From Williamsia sp. DF01-3 (lineage in GTDB: Bacteria; Actinomycetota; Actinomycetes; Mycobacteriales; Mycobacteriaceae), in NCBI RefSeq assembly GCF_023051145.1, contig NZ_JALKFS010000005.1, positions 868,001 through 932,000 on the forward strand: 64,000 bases of DNA, read 5' to 3'. Below, in pieces: positions 1 through 9,166 of the stretch (position 1 is the stretch's first letter; each line of letters starts with the position of its first letter). Made by a program: the position numbers and the translations under genes. Under the pieces are notes generated by a model, which did no database searches, was not told the DNA's origin, and saw only the letters and a list, made by a program, of their open reading frames with translations.

Positions 1-12
1 AACCTGTCGAAC

Positions 13-46
13 TAATCGGCGAAATAGCTATACATTTAGCTGATTA
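13..46. promoter_or_regulatory. Large imperfect dyad upstream of the mce operon (operator candidate)
   Basis: Two 12-base arms, AATCGGCGAAAT and ATTTAGCTGATT, match as an inverted repeat at 10 of 12 positions around an 8-base centre, and a flanking T/A pair extends it. It ends 57 bases before the first mce-operon start. A TACATT hexamer inside it could serve as a -10 element, so a bound protein would block transcription. The regulator is not identifiable from this window. Confidence 0.45.
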
Positions 47-102
47 AGTGAGTACGATCAGCGTGCCTGAGGTCGGGGATGACCAGCGGGAAGGAGTGCG
101 CC

Positions 103-978
103 ATGTCTACGACAGCCAAACCGGACGCCGCCACGGCTCCGACGGAGCGCGTGTCGGACGCCAGGAGGCGCGCGGAGGCGGCGCGTGCCGCGCTAGACCT
201 TGTAGAAGCGGAAGTGGCCGCGGCTGAAGCCGAAGCTACTGCGGCACAAGCGAGAACGCGGCTGTCCGAATTGCGGAATTCGTCCGCGCAGGGTGACGAA
301 AAGCAATCCGGCGCAACGGTTGTTGTCGATGAATCGGTCAAAGACAAGGCCGTCAAGCCAGATTCGGACACCGCCCCTTCGCCCCGGCAGATTGTTCACG
401 AGCCGGTTGACGTGTCTGATGGCGACCGCCCGCGACCGGGACGTCGCCCTGCGCGACTTCTCGCCGTCGGTGTGGGCAAGCTGCGGGCGTGGTGGCGGCC
501 GTGGGCGGTGAGTGTGATCGTCCTGATCGTCGCGGCCGCGGCACTGGCCGTGGTGAGTATCGAACAGCGGTCCGATCATCGCGGAACGATCGCCACACGA
601 GACCATGACCTCCAGATCGTCGACACCGCACGCGAAGGCGTGCGGGCCATGCTCAGTGTCGATCAGAATTCCGTTGACGCCGACGTCGAGAAGATCCTCG
701 ACGGCGCGACAGGTGAGTGGAAGGCCGACTTCAGCCAGCGTTCGGCCGCCTTCGCCACAGTGGTGCGCGACGCAAACGTCACCACCGTCGGAAAGATCGA
801 CAACGCGGGTATCGAGAAGCGCAACGCCGACGGGTCCTACTCGGTACTCGTTGCCGCGTCATCTCAGGTGACCAACGCTGCCGGCGCACAAGACGAGCCA
901 CGCAAATGGAGACTGAGAGTCACGGTCAAGCCCACAGCGCAAGGCGACAAGATCGCGAAGATGGAGTTCGTGCCATGA
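103..978 (+). CDS. Mce-associated membrane protein (Mam-like), first gene of the mce operon
   Basis: A 291-residue protein. The N-terminal ~75 residues are Ala/Glu/Arg-rich and look like a cytoplasmic coiled coil. A Pro/Arg-rich linker follows, then one membrane segment near residues 140-160, then an extracytoplasmic domain of the kind seen in Mce-associated proteins. The ATG at 103 is preceded by GGGAAGGAG at good spacing and is preferred over the GTG/ATG options near 79. Its stop overlaps the next start (ATGA), indicating coupling. Mam proteins are thought to stabilise or accompany the Mce lipid importer; a role for this one is inferred from family and operon. Confidence 0.75.
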   Translation: MSTTAKPDAATAPTERVSDARRRAEAARAALDLVEAEVAAAEAEATAAQARTRLSELRNSSAQGDEKQSGATVVVDESVKDKAVKPDSDTAPSPRQIVHEPVDVSDGDRPRPGRRPARLLAVGVGKLRAWWRPWAVSVIVLIVAAAALAVVSIEQRSDHRGTIATRDHDLQIVDTAREGVRAMLSVDQNSVDADVEKILDGATGEWKADFSQRSAAFATVVRDANVTTVGKIDNAGIEKRNADGSYSVLVAASSQVTNAAGAQDEPRKWRLRVTVKPTAQGDKIAKMEFVP

Positions 979-1850
979 CGGCGAGCCTGATCAAAGAGTC
1001 CGACGCAGACGCCGATCCGGCCGTCGACACCGCAGATGTGGCTCACACCCAGCCCATCGAGTCCGAGAACACCTCAGGGGTTCCTGCCGGCAGAAGGCGG
1101 CGAGCGGCGGCGCTGGGGGTCGACATCGTTGTACCCGTAGCGCTGATCGCAGCCGTCCTCCTCGGCACGAGGGGCCTCACGGCATCGGAAGGCGCGAGGA
1201 CGGCTGCGATCGCGGCCGCCGGCACGATCGCCGTGTTGTCCCTGCTCAATCTGGTCGGATGGCAGGCGTGGCAGGGGCACACCCTGGGCAACGAGGCACT
1301 CGGATTCGTCACACGCCGGGTGGGTCGCACCTCCTGGCGGACACCCGAACGCGTCACACCTCGAAAGATCGCCCGGACCGTTGTGCTTGTCCTCCTGTGC
1401 ATCTCGGTCATCGGACTCGCTGTGGGTGTGACCGCGCAAAGTGCTGGAGAAACGTCAGATGATCGTGCTGTCGCGCAGATGAGGAACACCGCCGCAGGTG
1501 AGGCCGGTACCATCGTCAAGAACCTGCTGACGTACAAATACGCCACGGTCGATGCCGAGATCGCCAGTGCGCAACAGCGATTGACCGGACAGTTTCTCGA
1601 CTACTACCGCACGTACACCGAGCAGGTGGTGATTCCGACAGCTCGCGAAAAGCAGGTGACGACGGTCGCCGAGGTCACCGGCACGGCAGTCACGGAGGCC
1701 ACTGCCGACGCGGCGTCGGTCCTGGTGTTCCTGAACCAGACGACGACGTCGACCGACGACCAGAATCCGGTCAGCACCGCCTCGACGGTTCTGGTACATC
1801 TCGTCCGATCCGAAGGCGTTCTCAAGGTCGACGAGTTGGTGCCCTCGTGA
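975..1850 (+). CDS. Mce-associated membrane protein, second copy
   Basis: A 291-residue protein. The N-terminal ~60 residues are polar and acidic. Two hydrophobic segments lie around residues 55-95 and a third around 135-160. The C-terminal domain (SAGETSDDRAVAQMRNTAAG onward) has the mixed alpha/beta, Thr/Val-rich character of Mam proteins. The ATG at 975 overlaps the upstream stop and is preferred over longer in-frame options that run back through the previous gene. It overlaps the YrbE start by four bases. The two mam genes lie before yrbE here, whereas mycobacterial mce operons usually carry them after mceF. Confidence 0.72.
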   Translation: MTASLIKESDADADPAVDTADVAHTQPIESENTSGVPAGRRRRAAALGVDIVVPVALIAAVLLGTRGLTASEGARTAAIAAAGTIAVLSLLNLVGWQAWQGHTLGNEALGFVTRRVGRTSWRTPERVTPRKIARTVVLVLLCISVIGLAVGVTAQSAGETSDDRAVAQMRNTAAGEAGTIVKNLLTYKYATVDAEIASAQQRLTGQFLDYYRTYTEQVVIPTAREKQVTTVAEVTGTAVTEATADAASVLVFLNQTTTSTDDQNPVSTASTVLVHLVRSEGVLKVDELVPS

Positions 1851-2638
1851 TGGCGGTCCCTCACACCTCTTCGGTGCCCAAGATGCTCGCCAAACCGCTC
1901 TCCGGCGTCGGTCAGTTCTTCGCGATGTGCGGATTGACGGCACGGGCATCGCTCCGCGGACCGATCCAGTGGCGCGAGTTCATCGACCAATCGTGGTTCG
2001 TGGTCTCGGTGTCGTTGCTCCCGACGCTCCTGGTGGCCATGCCGTTCACCGTGCTGGTGGTGTTCACGCTCAACCTGCTCCTGGTGGAGTTCGGCGCCGC
2101 CGATCTGTCGGGCGCCGGCGCGGCACTGGGTGCGGTGACACAGGTCGGCCCGTTGGTGACAGTGCTGATCGTCGCCGGTGCCGGTGCGACCGCGATGTGT
2201 GCGGACCTGGGCGCCAGAACAATTCGCGAAGAGATCGACGCGATGCAGGTGCTCGGGATCGATCCACTGCACCGACTGGTTGTTCCGCGGATCGCAGCGC
2301 TGACCGTGGTGGCGTTCCTGCTCAACGGCCTGGTGATCTTGATCGGTCTCGTCGGCGGCTACATGTTCTCGGTGTACGTCCAGAACGTGACGCCGGGTGC
2401 CTACGTGTCCGGTCTGACTCTGGTCACCCACTTGCCGGAGCTGGTGATCTCCTGCGTCAAAGCACTCAGTTTCGGACTGATCGCCGGTCTGGTCGCGTGC
2501 TATCGCGGTCTTGTCGTCTCCGGTGGGCCCAAAGCGGTGGGCAACGCCGTCAACGAAACAGTTGTCTACGCATTCATGGCACTGTTCGCCGTCAACGTCG
2601 TGATCACCGCCGTCGGAGTGAAAGCGACACTGGGATAA
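1847..2638 (+). CDS. yrbEA: MlaE/YrbE-family ABC permease, A subunit of the Mce system
   Basis: An integral membrane protein of 263 residues with five or six hydrophobic segments. It has the YrbE/MlaE signature in the central loop (residues ~120-145, ARTIREEIDAMQVLGIDPLH), which contacts the MceG/Mkl ATPase in this family. It pairs with the following YrbE to form the inner-membrane permease of an Mce lipid/sterol importer. Translation can begin at GTG 1847 or ATG 1850, both overlapping the previous stop. The ATPase itself is not in the window, as is usual because one Mkl serves several mce loci. Confidence 0.93.
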   Translation: MMAVPHTSSVPKMLAKPLSGVGQFFAMCGLTARASLRGPIQWREFIDQSWFVVSVSLLPTLLVAMPFTVLVVFTLNLLLVEFGAADLSGAGAALGAVTQVGPLVTVLIVAGAGATAMCADLGARTIREEIDAMQVLGIDPLHRLVVPRIAALTVVAFLLNGLVILIGLVGGYMFSVYVQNVTPGAYVSGLTLVTHLPELVISCVKALSFGLIAGLVACYRGLVVSGGPKAVGNAVNETVVYAFMALFAVNVVITAVGVKATLG

Positions 2639-2641
2639 GCA

Positions 2642-3514
2642 ATGGCGACTCAGGTCAATCAAGAGATGGCGGTCTTGCGGTCGCGCTTCCACCGCCCTCG
2701 GGCAAGTCTGATCAAGCGTCTTTCCCCGTTGCTGAAACTGGGTGATGCCGGCAACTTCTACCTCCAGGCTTTCCGTGCTGTTCCCAGGGCACTGGCCAGC
2801 TACCCCAAGGAGATGCTGCGACTGGTCGCTGAACTGGGAATGGGAGCCGGTGCGCTCGCAGTGATCGGCGGAACCGTGGTGATCGTCGGGTTCTTGACGC
2901 TGTCTGCCGGTGCGCTCCTGGCCGTTCAAGGGTTCAACTCACTGGGCGACATCGGCGTGGAGGCTTTGACGGGGTTCTTCTCGGCGTTCATCAATGTGCG
3001 GATCGCGGCTCCGGTCACCGCTGGAATCGGTTTGGCGGCAACGATCGGCGCCGGAACCACCGCGCAGCTCGGAGCGATGCGGATCAGCGAGGAAATCGAC
3101 GCGCTGGAAACCATGTCGGTCGATTCGGTTGCCTATCTCGTGGCCACCAGAATGATCGCCGGAACGTTTGTGGCGCTGCCTTTGTACGCGTTGGCGGTGA
3201 TCATGGCGTTCATCTCGTCTCGGGTGGCGACCACCCTGTTCTACGGTCAGAGCGCCGGTGTCTACGACCACTATTTCGCCACCTTCCTGCGTCCGATCGA
3301 CCTGGTCTGGTCCTTCCTCCAGGCCATCGTGATGGCCATCTCGGTCATGCTCATCCACACCTACTACGGCTACTCGGCCTCCGGTGGCCCGGCCGGGGTC
3401 GGCGAGGCCGTGGGACGTGCGGTCCGGTCGTCTCTGATCGCGGTGGTGATGGTGACATTGCTTGTGTCACTGGCGATCTACGGCACCGGCGGCAACTTCA
3501 ACCTGGCCGGGTGA
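2642..3514 (+). CDS. yrbEB: MlaE/YrbE-family ABC permease, B subunit of the Mce system
   Basis: A 290-residue YrbE paralogue. The N-terminal amphipathic region (~40 residues) is followed by hydrophobic segments. The EEIDALETMSVDSVAYLVATR motif region (~residues 145-165) is equivalent to the ATPase-coupling loop of the A subunit. It starts three bases after the yrbEA stop and ends one base before the mceA start, so the genes are one transcript. It is expected to form a heterodimeric permease with yrbEA. Confidence 0.93.
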   Translation: MATQVNQEMAVLRSRFHRPRASLIKRLSPLLKLGDAGNFYLQAFRAVPRALASYPKEMLRLVAELGMGAGALAVIGGTVVIVGFLTLSAGALLAVQGFNSLGDIGVEALTGFFSAFINVRIAAPVTAGIGLAATIGAGTTAQLGAMRISEEIDALETMSVDSVAYLVATRMIAGTFVALPLYALAVIMAFISSRVATTLFYGQSAGVYDHYFATFLRPIDLVWSFLQAIVMAISVMLIHTYYGYSASGGPAGVGEAVGRAVRSSLIAVVMVTLLVSLAIYGTGGNFNLAG

Positions 3515-3515
3515 G

Positions 3516-4703
3516 ATGATGACCGATCTACCGCTCTGGAGAAGACTCCTCGGAGCAGCGCTGATGCTGGTCGCGCTGGTCCTCGTGGTCACCTTGTGCC
3601 TGTTGTCGTTCACCGGTTCGTTCAAGAAGACGGTCGACATCGTGGTGACCTCGGAGCGCGCAGGCCTGATCCTCAATCCCGGTGCGAAGGTGAAGGTGGA
3701 CGGCGTCGAAGTGGGCCGGGTCAAGGAATTGCAGTCGGAGGGCGGCAAGGCGCGTCTGGTATTGGCGATCGAGGAGAACCGTGCGTCGGGCATCCCGGCG
3801 AACTCGGGTGCAAACATCGCGGCGACAACGGTTTTCGGATCGAAGTTCGTCGAGCTGACACCACCGGTCGATGCGCCGCGTGGACGGCTGAGGGGTGGCG
3901 AGGTGATTTCCGCGTCGAATGTCACGACCGAGGTCAACACGGTCTTCCAGAACATCGTCGACGTGACGAACGCGGTGGACGTCGACAAGTTGAAGAGCGC
4001 ACTCGGGGCACTGGCCGAGGGGCTTCGTGGACAGGGGGCCGAACTCGGCAACACCATCAACCAGTTCAACGAGATCCTGGTCAGATTCAACGCCGAGATG
4101 CCGACGTTCACCGACGATGTCCGCAGGAGTGCCCGGGTGGCCGAACTGTACGCCGATCTCGGTCCGCAACTGGTCACCTTGTTGGACACCGGCGCGACCA
4201 CGTCGAACACGATCGTGCGGCACGCAGCGGACCTCGATCGCCTGCTGATGTCGGCCATCGGCTTCGGGAATGAGGGCTCGGCGGTTCTGGGAGAGAACAA
4301 AGAGGATGCGATCACGTTGATACACAACCTGGTTCCCACGACAGCCCTGCTGGAGAAGTATCAGGCCGTGCTCGGGTGCTTGCCCCACGAATCAGTGGTC
4401 GACCTGGCGCGCGTGGATCGGATGGGTGCGGGCAACACCGGCTATTCGCTTGATCTCGATGTCTCGCTCAATTTGGGCGACGACGCCTACAAGTACCCGG
4501 AGAACCTCCCGAAGGTCGCCGCCAAGGGTGGTCCGAACGGCGAGCCCGGCTGTTATCCGACCATCACCGAGAAGAACTTCCCGGCACCGTATCTGGTGAT
4601 GAACACCGGTGCCATCCTGACCGGTACCGGAACGTACACACCCCGGATCGGCAACCCGATATTCGCGGACTACCTGTTCGGCAACGTCGGGGGTGGCCGA
4701 TGA
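3516..4703 (+). CDS. mceA: Mce-family substrate-binding protein, position A
   Basis: A 395-residue protein. An N-terminal membrane anchor (~residues 10-30) is followed by an MCE (MlaD-like) domain from ~38 to 115, with the GAKVKVDGVEVGRVKEL core motif. A long helical region follows, then a C-terminal tail containing Cys residues. ATGs at 3516 and 3519 are both possible; 3516 follows the yrbEB stop directly. In Mce systems six such subunits A-F assemble into a hexameric ring and needle that carries lipid through the periplasm. The substrate of this particular locus (sterol, fatty acid or other) cannot be read from the sequence. Confidence 0.9.
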   Translation: MMTDLPLWRRLLGAALMLVALVLVVTLCLLSFTGSFKKTVDIVVTSERAGLILNPGAKVKVDGVEVGRVKELQSEGGKARLVLAIEENRASGIPANSGANIAATTVFGSKFVELTPPVDAPRGRLRGGEVISASNVTTEVNTVFQNIVDVTNAVDVDKLKSALGALAEGLRGQGAELGNTINQFNEILVRFNAEMPTFTDDVRRSARVAELYADLGPQLVTLLDTGATTSNTIVRHAADLDRLLMSAIGFGNEGSAVLGENKEDAITLIHNLVPTTALLEKYQAVLGCLPHESVVDLARVDRMGAGNTGYSLDLDVSLNLGDDAYKYPENLPKVAAKGGPNGEPGCYPTITEKNFPAPYLVMNTGAILTGTGTYTPRIGNPIFADYLFGNVGGGR

Positions 4704-5713
4704 GATCGGCGGCGATCAAATTGGGTCTGTTCATGGCGGTGACCGTGTTGATTCTCGCGCTGCTGGTTGTGGTGTTCGGAGAGGTGAGGTTCCGGTCCAA
4801 CGACGGATACAAGGCGGTGTTCACCGACTCGTCCGGACTCAAGACCGGCGATTTTGTCCGCATCGCCGGCGTCGAGGTCGGCAAGGTCGAATCGGTCGAG
4901 GTGTACAACAACACGTTGTCGCGAGTGACCTTCGACGTCGACGCGGCCAACCCCCTGACCACGCAGACCAGAGCACAGGTCCGGTACGCGAACCTCATCG
5001 GCGACCGGTATCTGGAACTCGCCGATCCTGGTGACGGAGGCGGCCGCCTGAACACCGGCGGGACGATCCCCGTCGAACGGACCAGCCCGGCCCTCGATCT
5101 CGACGCTCTACTCGGCGGATTCCAGCCGTTGTTCAAAACGCTCGATCCCGACACCGTGAACTCGATCAGCGAACAGATCGTGCACCTGGTGCAGGGCGAA
5201 GGTGGCAACATCGATCAGATACTGTCCCAGACAGCAGATTTCACCGACGCGATCGCCGATCGTGACGCTCTCATCGGGGCGGTGGTCACCAATGTCAACA
5301 CGGTTCTGAAGTCCTTCGACAACAACCGGCAGTCACTGTCGAACGGCTTGGACCAATTGCAGCGGCTGGTCAGCGGTCTGGCCGGCGATGCCGAACCCCT
5401 CGCGCAGGCGGTCGCGAACATCAGCGATGCCTCCGGGGCGGTTGCCGCGCTCATGCAGCAGGTGCGTCCGGACATCCGCGAGGATCTCAACCAGATCAGC
5501 CGGGTGAGCAGCCTGATCAACGACGACCGGGAATATCTCGACGGCCTGCTGACCCGCCTGCCGGCCGACTATCGTCAGCTCTCACGCCTGGGGCTGTACG
5601 GCGACTTCTTCGGCTTCTACCTCTGCGACGTCACCCTCAAGGTCAATGGTCCCGACGGTGAACCGGTGTATCTCGAGCTGGCCAAACAAGGAACCGGGAG
5701 GTGCACGCCCTGA
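4700..5713 (+). CDS. mceB: Mce-family protein, position B
   Basis: A 337-residue protein with an N-terminal transmembrane helix (~8-28) and an MCE domain (~35-110, with GDFVRIAGVEVGKVESVEVY). A helical Mce4_CUP1-type region occupies most of the rest and the C-terminus is Cys-containing. It overlaps mceA and mceC by a few bases, consistent with stoichiometric production of a hetero-hexamer. The assignment to position B rests on operon order. Confidence 0.9.
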   Translation: MRSAAIKLGLFMAVTVLILALLVVVFGEVRFRSNDGYKAVFTDSSGLKTGDFVRIAGVEVGKVESVEVYNNTLSRVTFDVDAANPLTTQTRAQVRYANLIGDRYLELADPGDGGGRLNTGGTIPVERTSPALDLDALLGGFQPLFKTLDPDTVNSISEQIVHLVQGEGGNIDQILSQTADFTDAIADRDALIGAVVTNVNTVLKSFDNNRQSLSNGLDQLQRLVSGLAGDAEPLAQAVANISDASGAVAALMQQVRPDIREDLNQISRVSSLINDDREYLDGLLTRLPADYRQLSRLGLYGDFFGFYLCDVTLKVNGPDGEPVYLELAKQGTGRCTP

Positions 5714-6783
5714 TGATGGAGTTCCAGCAGGGAAACAGCGTGCGGGTCGGCCTCATCGGTTTGTCGCTGGTGGTGTTGGCGGTGTTGACCGGTATCCAAT
5801 TCGACCGGCTGCCAATGGTATCCGCCGAGCCCGTCTACAAGGCGTACTTTGCCGAGGCCGCCGGGCTCAAGTCCGGAGACGACGTGGTTGTTGCCGGTGT
5901 CCGGGTCGGTCAGGTCGATTCGATCAGCGTCACCGACAGCAACAAGGTGCTCGTCGAGTTCACCGCGGCCGGTGTCGAGGTCGGCGACGACTCCAGAGCT
6001 GCCATCAAGAACCGCACCGTTCTGGGCAGTCGACAGTTGCTGCTCGAACCCGCGGGTGACGATCGGCTGAAAAGCGATCAGACCATCGCTCTCGATCACA
6101 CGACGAGCCCGTACCTCCTCACCGAGAGCCTCGGGGAACTGACCACCACCATCAGCGGCATCAAAACCGACTCGGTCAATTCCGCCCTCGATGAACTGAG
6201 CACCACACTCACACAGACGGAGCCGAATCTCGGTGGGGCGCTGAGCGGTGTCGAGCGTCTCTCGACCACCATCAACAGCCGAGACGGACAACTGCGCGAG
6301 CTGTTCGACTCCGCGACGTCCCTGACCCAGATTCTCGATGAGCGCAGCGCACAGATCAACTCGATCATCTTGGACGGGAACACTCTCCTCAACAGTCTCG
6401 TCCAACGCCGTCGGGCGATCGACGATCTTCTCGTGAACATCGATGGTGTCACCCGCCAGTTGAGTGGATTCGTGGACGACAACACCGATCAGATCGGACC
6501 GGCACTCGACGAGCTCAATGCGGCGGTGGAATTGCTCAACAAACACCGCGACGACATCAACAACTCGATCAAGCCTCTGCAGCAATACGCCCAATCTCTC
6601 GGCGAATCGGTCGCCTCGGGGCCGTTTTTCAAGGCGTTTGTCACCAATCTGCTTCCAGGACAGTACTTGCAACCGTTCATCGACGCGGCGTACGGCGACT
6701 ACCGATCGGAGAATCCGATTCCGGGTCCACCGACCGTCAGGCAGGGTCAGAACACCGAACCACCACCCGGAGGGTCACCGTGA
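5713..6783 (+). CDS. mceC: Mce-family protein, position C
   Basis: A 356-residue protein with an N-terminal hydrophobic anchor (~10-30), an MCE domain (~35-115, GDDVVVAGVRVGQVDSISV), a long helical domain and a Pro-rich C-terminal tail (GPPTVRQGQNTEPPPGGSP). Such Pro/Gly tails are common at this position in mce operons. ATG 5713 overlaps the mceB stop; an ATG at 5716 is also possible. Part of the coupled mce transcript. Confidence 0.9.
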   Translation: MMEFQQGNSVRVGLIGLSLVVLAVLTGIQFDRLPMVSAEPVYKAYFAEAAGLKSGDDVVVAGVRVGQVDSISVTDSNKVLVEFTAAGVEVGDDSRAAIKNRTVLGSRQLLLEPAGDDRLKSDQTIALDHTTSPYLLTESLGELTTTISGIKTDSVNSALDELSTTLTQTEPNLGGALSGVERLSTTINSRDGQLRELFDSATSLTQILDERSAQINSIILDGNTLLNSLVQRRRAIDDLLVNIDGVTRQLSGFVDDNTDQIGPALDELNAAVELLNKHRDDINNSIKPLQQYAQSLGESVASGPFFKAFVTNLLPGQYLQPFIDAAYGDYRSENPIPGPPTVRQGQNTEPPPGGSP

Positions 6784-8027
6784 TCAGAGCGTTCACCACG
6801 GCGAATCACTCGGTGCGCACCGCCATTGCCGGTACCTCGCGTCGTACCTGGGTAGCACTCGGCGTGATCATTCTCGTACTGATCGGCGCGTATGCCGGTC
6901 ATGCTGTCTACAAACAGGTTGTCAACAACAAGGTCACCGCCTACTTCACCGAGACCAAGGGAATCTACGAGGGCGATTCCGTGCTTTTCCTCGGGGTGAA
7001 AGTGGGCGCGATCGACTCCATCACCCCGGAACCGTCCCGGGTAAAGGTCACATTCCACTACAACTCGGAATACAAGGTCCCCGCCGGCGCAAAAGTGGTC
7101 GTGTTGTCCCCATCGTTGGTGACGGCCAGGGCAATTCAGATGACCCCGGGATATTCTGGTGGACCAACGCTGCCTGACGGTGCCGTTGTGGGCCTCGACC
7201 GCACAGCGGTCCCCGTGGAATGGGATGACTTCCGCAAGCAGCTGGAGCGCTTAGGTTCTGCGTTGTCACCGACGCCGGACAACCCGAATGGATCTCTGGG
7301 CAGGTTCATCGAAGACGCGGGCGAGGCGCTCGACGGCAAGGGTGAACAGATCAACAACACGCTTACCAAGCTCTCCGACGCGGTGCAGACCTTCGCCGGT
7401 AGTCGCGACGACATTTTCACGATCATCAAGGGATTGGAGAAGTTCGTCACCGCGCTCGCCTCCAGCGAACACCAGATCGTTGCGTTCAACGGCCGTCTGG
7501 CCAGCATCACCTCGGCGCTGGACAACAGTCACCTCGAGGTCTCGAATGCGCTCGGATCGGTGGATCAGGCCGTTGGGAAATTGACGACTTTCCTTGCCGA
7601 CAACAAAGACCGTATCGGAACGTCGCTGCAGGACCTGAGCGGATTGTCGGAGACGCTCAAGCGCAGTCAGGGAGACATCGAAGCCCTGCTGCACACAGCG
7701 CCAACGGCTTTCGCCAATTTCGTCAACATCTATCAGCCCGCGCAGGGCGTGTTCACCGGCGCGCTGGCCTTCACCAACTTCCAGAATCCCATCCAGTTCA
7801 TCTGCGGTGCCATCCAATCGGCAAGCCGGATGAACGCCCAAGACGCAGCTCGCCTATGTGTGGAGAAGCTCGGTCCGCTGCTCAGCATGGTGGCGATCAA
7901 TTATCCGCCTGTCGGTGTCAACCCGATCGTCGGCGTTCAGACCAGGCCTGGTGAAGTGGACTACAGCGAAGAATGGCTGCGCCGGCTCACCACGTCCGAC
8001 AAGACCCCGACGGGAGGGGGCAGCTGA
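6780..8027 (+). CDS. mceD: Mce-family protein, position D
   Basis: A 415-residue protein starting with GTG at 6780, overlapping the mceC stop. A transmembrane anchor (~22-45) is followed by an MCE domain (~50-135, EGDSVLFLGVKVGAIDSITP), a long helical stretch, and a C-terminal region with two Cys residues that could form an extracytoplasmic disulfide. It overlaps mceE by one base. Confidence 0.9.
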   Translation: MIRAFTTANHSVRTAIAGTSRRTWVALGVIILVLIGAYAGHAVYKQVVNNKVTAYFTETKGIYEGDSVLFLGVKVGAIDSITPEPSRVKVTFHYNSEYKVPAGAKVVVLSPSLVTARAIQMTPGYSGGPTLPDGAVVGLDRTAVPVEWDDFRKQLERLGSALSPTPDNPNGSLGRFIEDAGEALDGKGEQINNTLTKLSDAVQTFAGSRDDIFTIIKGLEKFVTALASSEHQIVAFNGRLASITSALDNSHLEVSNALGSVDQAVGKLTTFLADNKDRIGTSLQDLSGLSETLKRSQGDIEALLHTAPTAFANFVNIYQPAQGVFTGALAFTNFQNPIQFICGAIQSASRMNAQDAARLCVEKLGPLLSMVAINYPPVGVNPIVGVQTRPGEVDYSEEWLRRLTTSDKTPTGGGS

Positions 8028-9166
8028 TGAGGCGGCGTACTCCTCGATCGACTCGCGCACTGTGGTCCGTTGTCCTCTCCGGATTGCTGGCAGTACTCGC
8101 CGGCTGCTCGAGTTGGGAAGGTCCGAACAGTTTGCCATTGCCCGGTGCGGAAGGCCATGGCGACAATTCCTATACGGTGCAGATCGAATTACCCAATGTC
8201 CTCGGTATTCAACAGAACTCGCGCATCTTGTTGAATGACGTGAACGTAGGGTCGATCACAGACGTCACGGTGACCGATTGGCACGCCATCGTCACGGCGA
8301 CGATCAAGGCGGGCACGGTGATTCCGGGCAATACCATCGCAAAGGTCGGCCAGACGAGCCTGCTCGGTACCCTGCACGTCGAGTTCGATCTCCCGGACGG
8401 TGAAGAGCCCGAGGGGTCGCTGGCACCAGGGACCCGGATCCCACTCGATCGGGCCGGTGCCTACCCCTCCACCGAGGAGACACTGGCAGCGGTGTCGGTT
8501 GTGCTCAACGGGGGCGGTCTGTCCGAACTGGCCGAGGTGCAGCAGGAGATCGCCCTGGCGCTGCGGAGCAGCGAACCGAACAATCGAGAGATGATCGAGA
8601 ACCTGGCCCGGTTCACCACATCGATTGCCGGGCAGACCGATTCGATCGTCGAGGCAATTGATGGCGTCAACCGACTGGCCGGACAGCTGGCGGCCGACAA
8701 GCCCGTGCTCGACCGTGCGCTACGCGACATTCCCGCTGCGATCGACGTGGTGGGGCAACGTCAGCAGCAGGTGGTCGACGCCATCAACGCCGTGGGCGGT
8801 CTCGCGGACAACACCAATCAGATCGTCAGCCGCGCGGGTGACGATCTCGATGCGAACCTCGAGAGTCTTGCGCCGGCACTTCGAGCTCTGGCCAACAGCG
8901 GACGCGATCTGACCCGTTCCCTGGGATTGCTCGCCACGTATCCATGGCCGGAGACCGGTGTCCAGAAGTTCATCCGGGGCGATTACGCCAACCTGTCGGC
9001 GGTCATCGACCTGACCCTCGGGCGCCTCGACTCATCGTTCCTCACGGGCACACCCTACGAGGGGTCGTGGGCAGCGCTGGAGATCGCAATGGGACGCAAG
9101 ACCGGCATCATGCCGCGGCCGGGCGACACCAATCCGCTGGCGATTCCGACTTCCGGGGGGCGTTGA
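8027..9166 (+). CDS. mceE: Mce-family lipoprotein, position E (LprN-like)
   Basis: A 379-residue protein with a lipoprotein signal: basic start, hydrophobic segment, then LAGC with the lipidated Cys at residue 27. The MCE domain follows (~45-125, RILLNDVNVGSITDVTVTD), then the helical Mce domain. In characterised mce operons the fifth mce gene encodes the lipoprotein subunit, and this one fits. The ATG at 8027 overlaps the mceD stop. Confidence 0.92.
   Translation: MRRRTPRSTRALWSVVLSGLLAVLAGCSSWEGPNSLPLPGAEGHGDNSYTVQIELPNVLGIQQNSRILLNDVNVGSITDVTVTDWHAIVTATIKAGTVIPGNTIAKVGQTSLLGTLHVEFDLPDGEEPEGSLAPGTRIPLDRAGAYPSTEETLAAVSVVLNGGGLSELAEVQQEIALALRSSEPNNREMIENLARFTTSIAGQTDSIVEAIDGVNRLAGQLAADKPVLDRALRDIPAAIDVVGQRQQQVVDAINAVGGLADNTNQIVSRAGDDLDANLESLAPALRALANSGRDLTRSLGLLATYPWPETGVQKFIRGDYANLSAVIDLTLGRLDSSFLTGTPYEGSWAALEIAMGRKTGIMPRPGDTNPLAIPTSGGR

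Noticed and set aside
1604-2929. A 441-codon open frame on the minus strand
   Set aside because: It lies antisense to clear yrbE/mam genes and has a His/Gln/Arg-rich composition typical of the opposite frame of GC-rich coding DNA. No domain.
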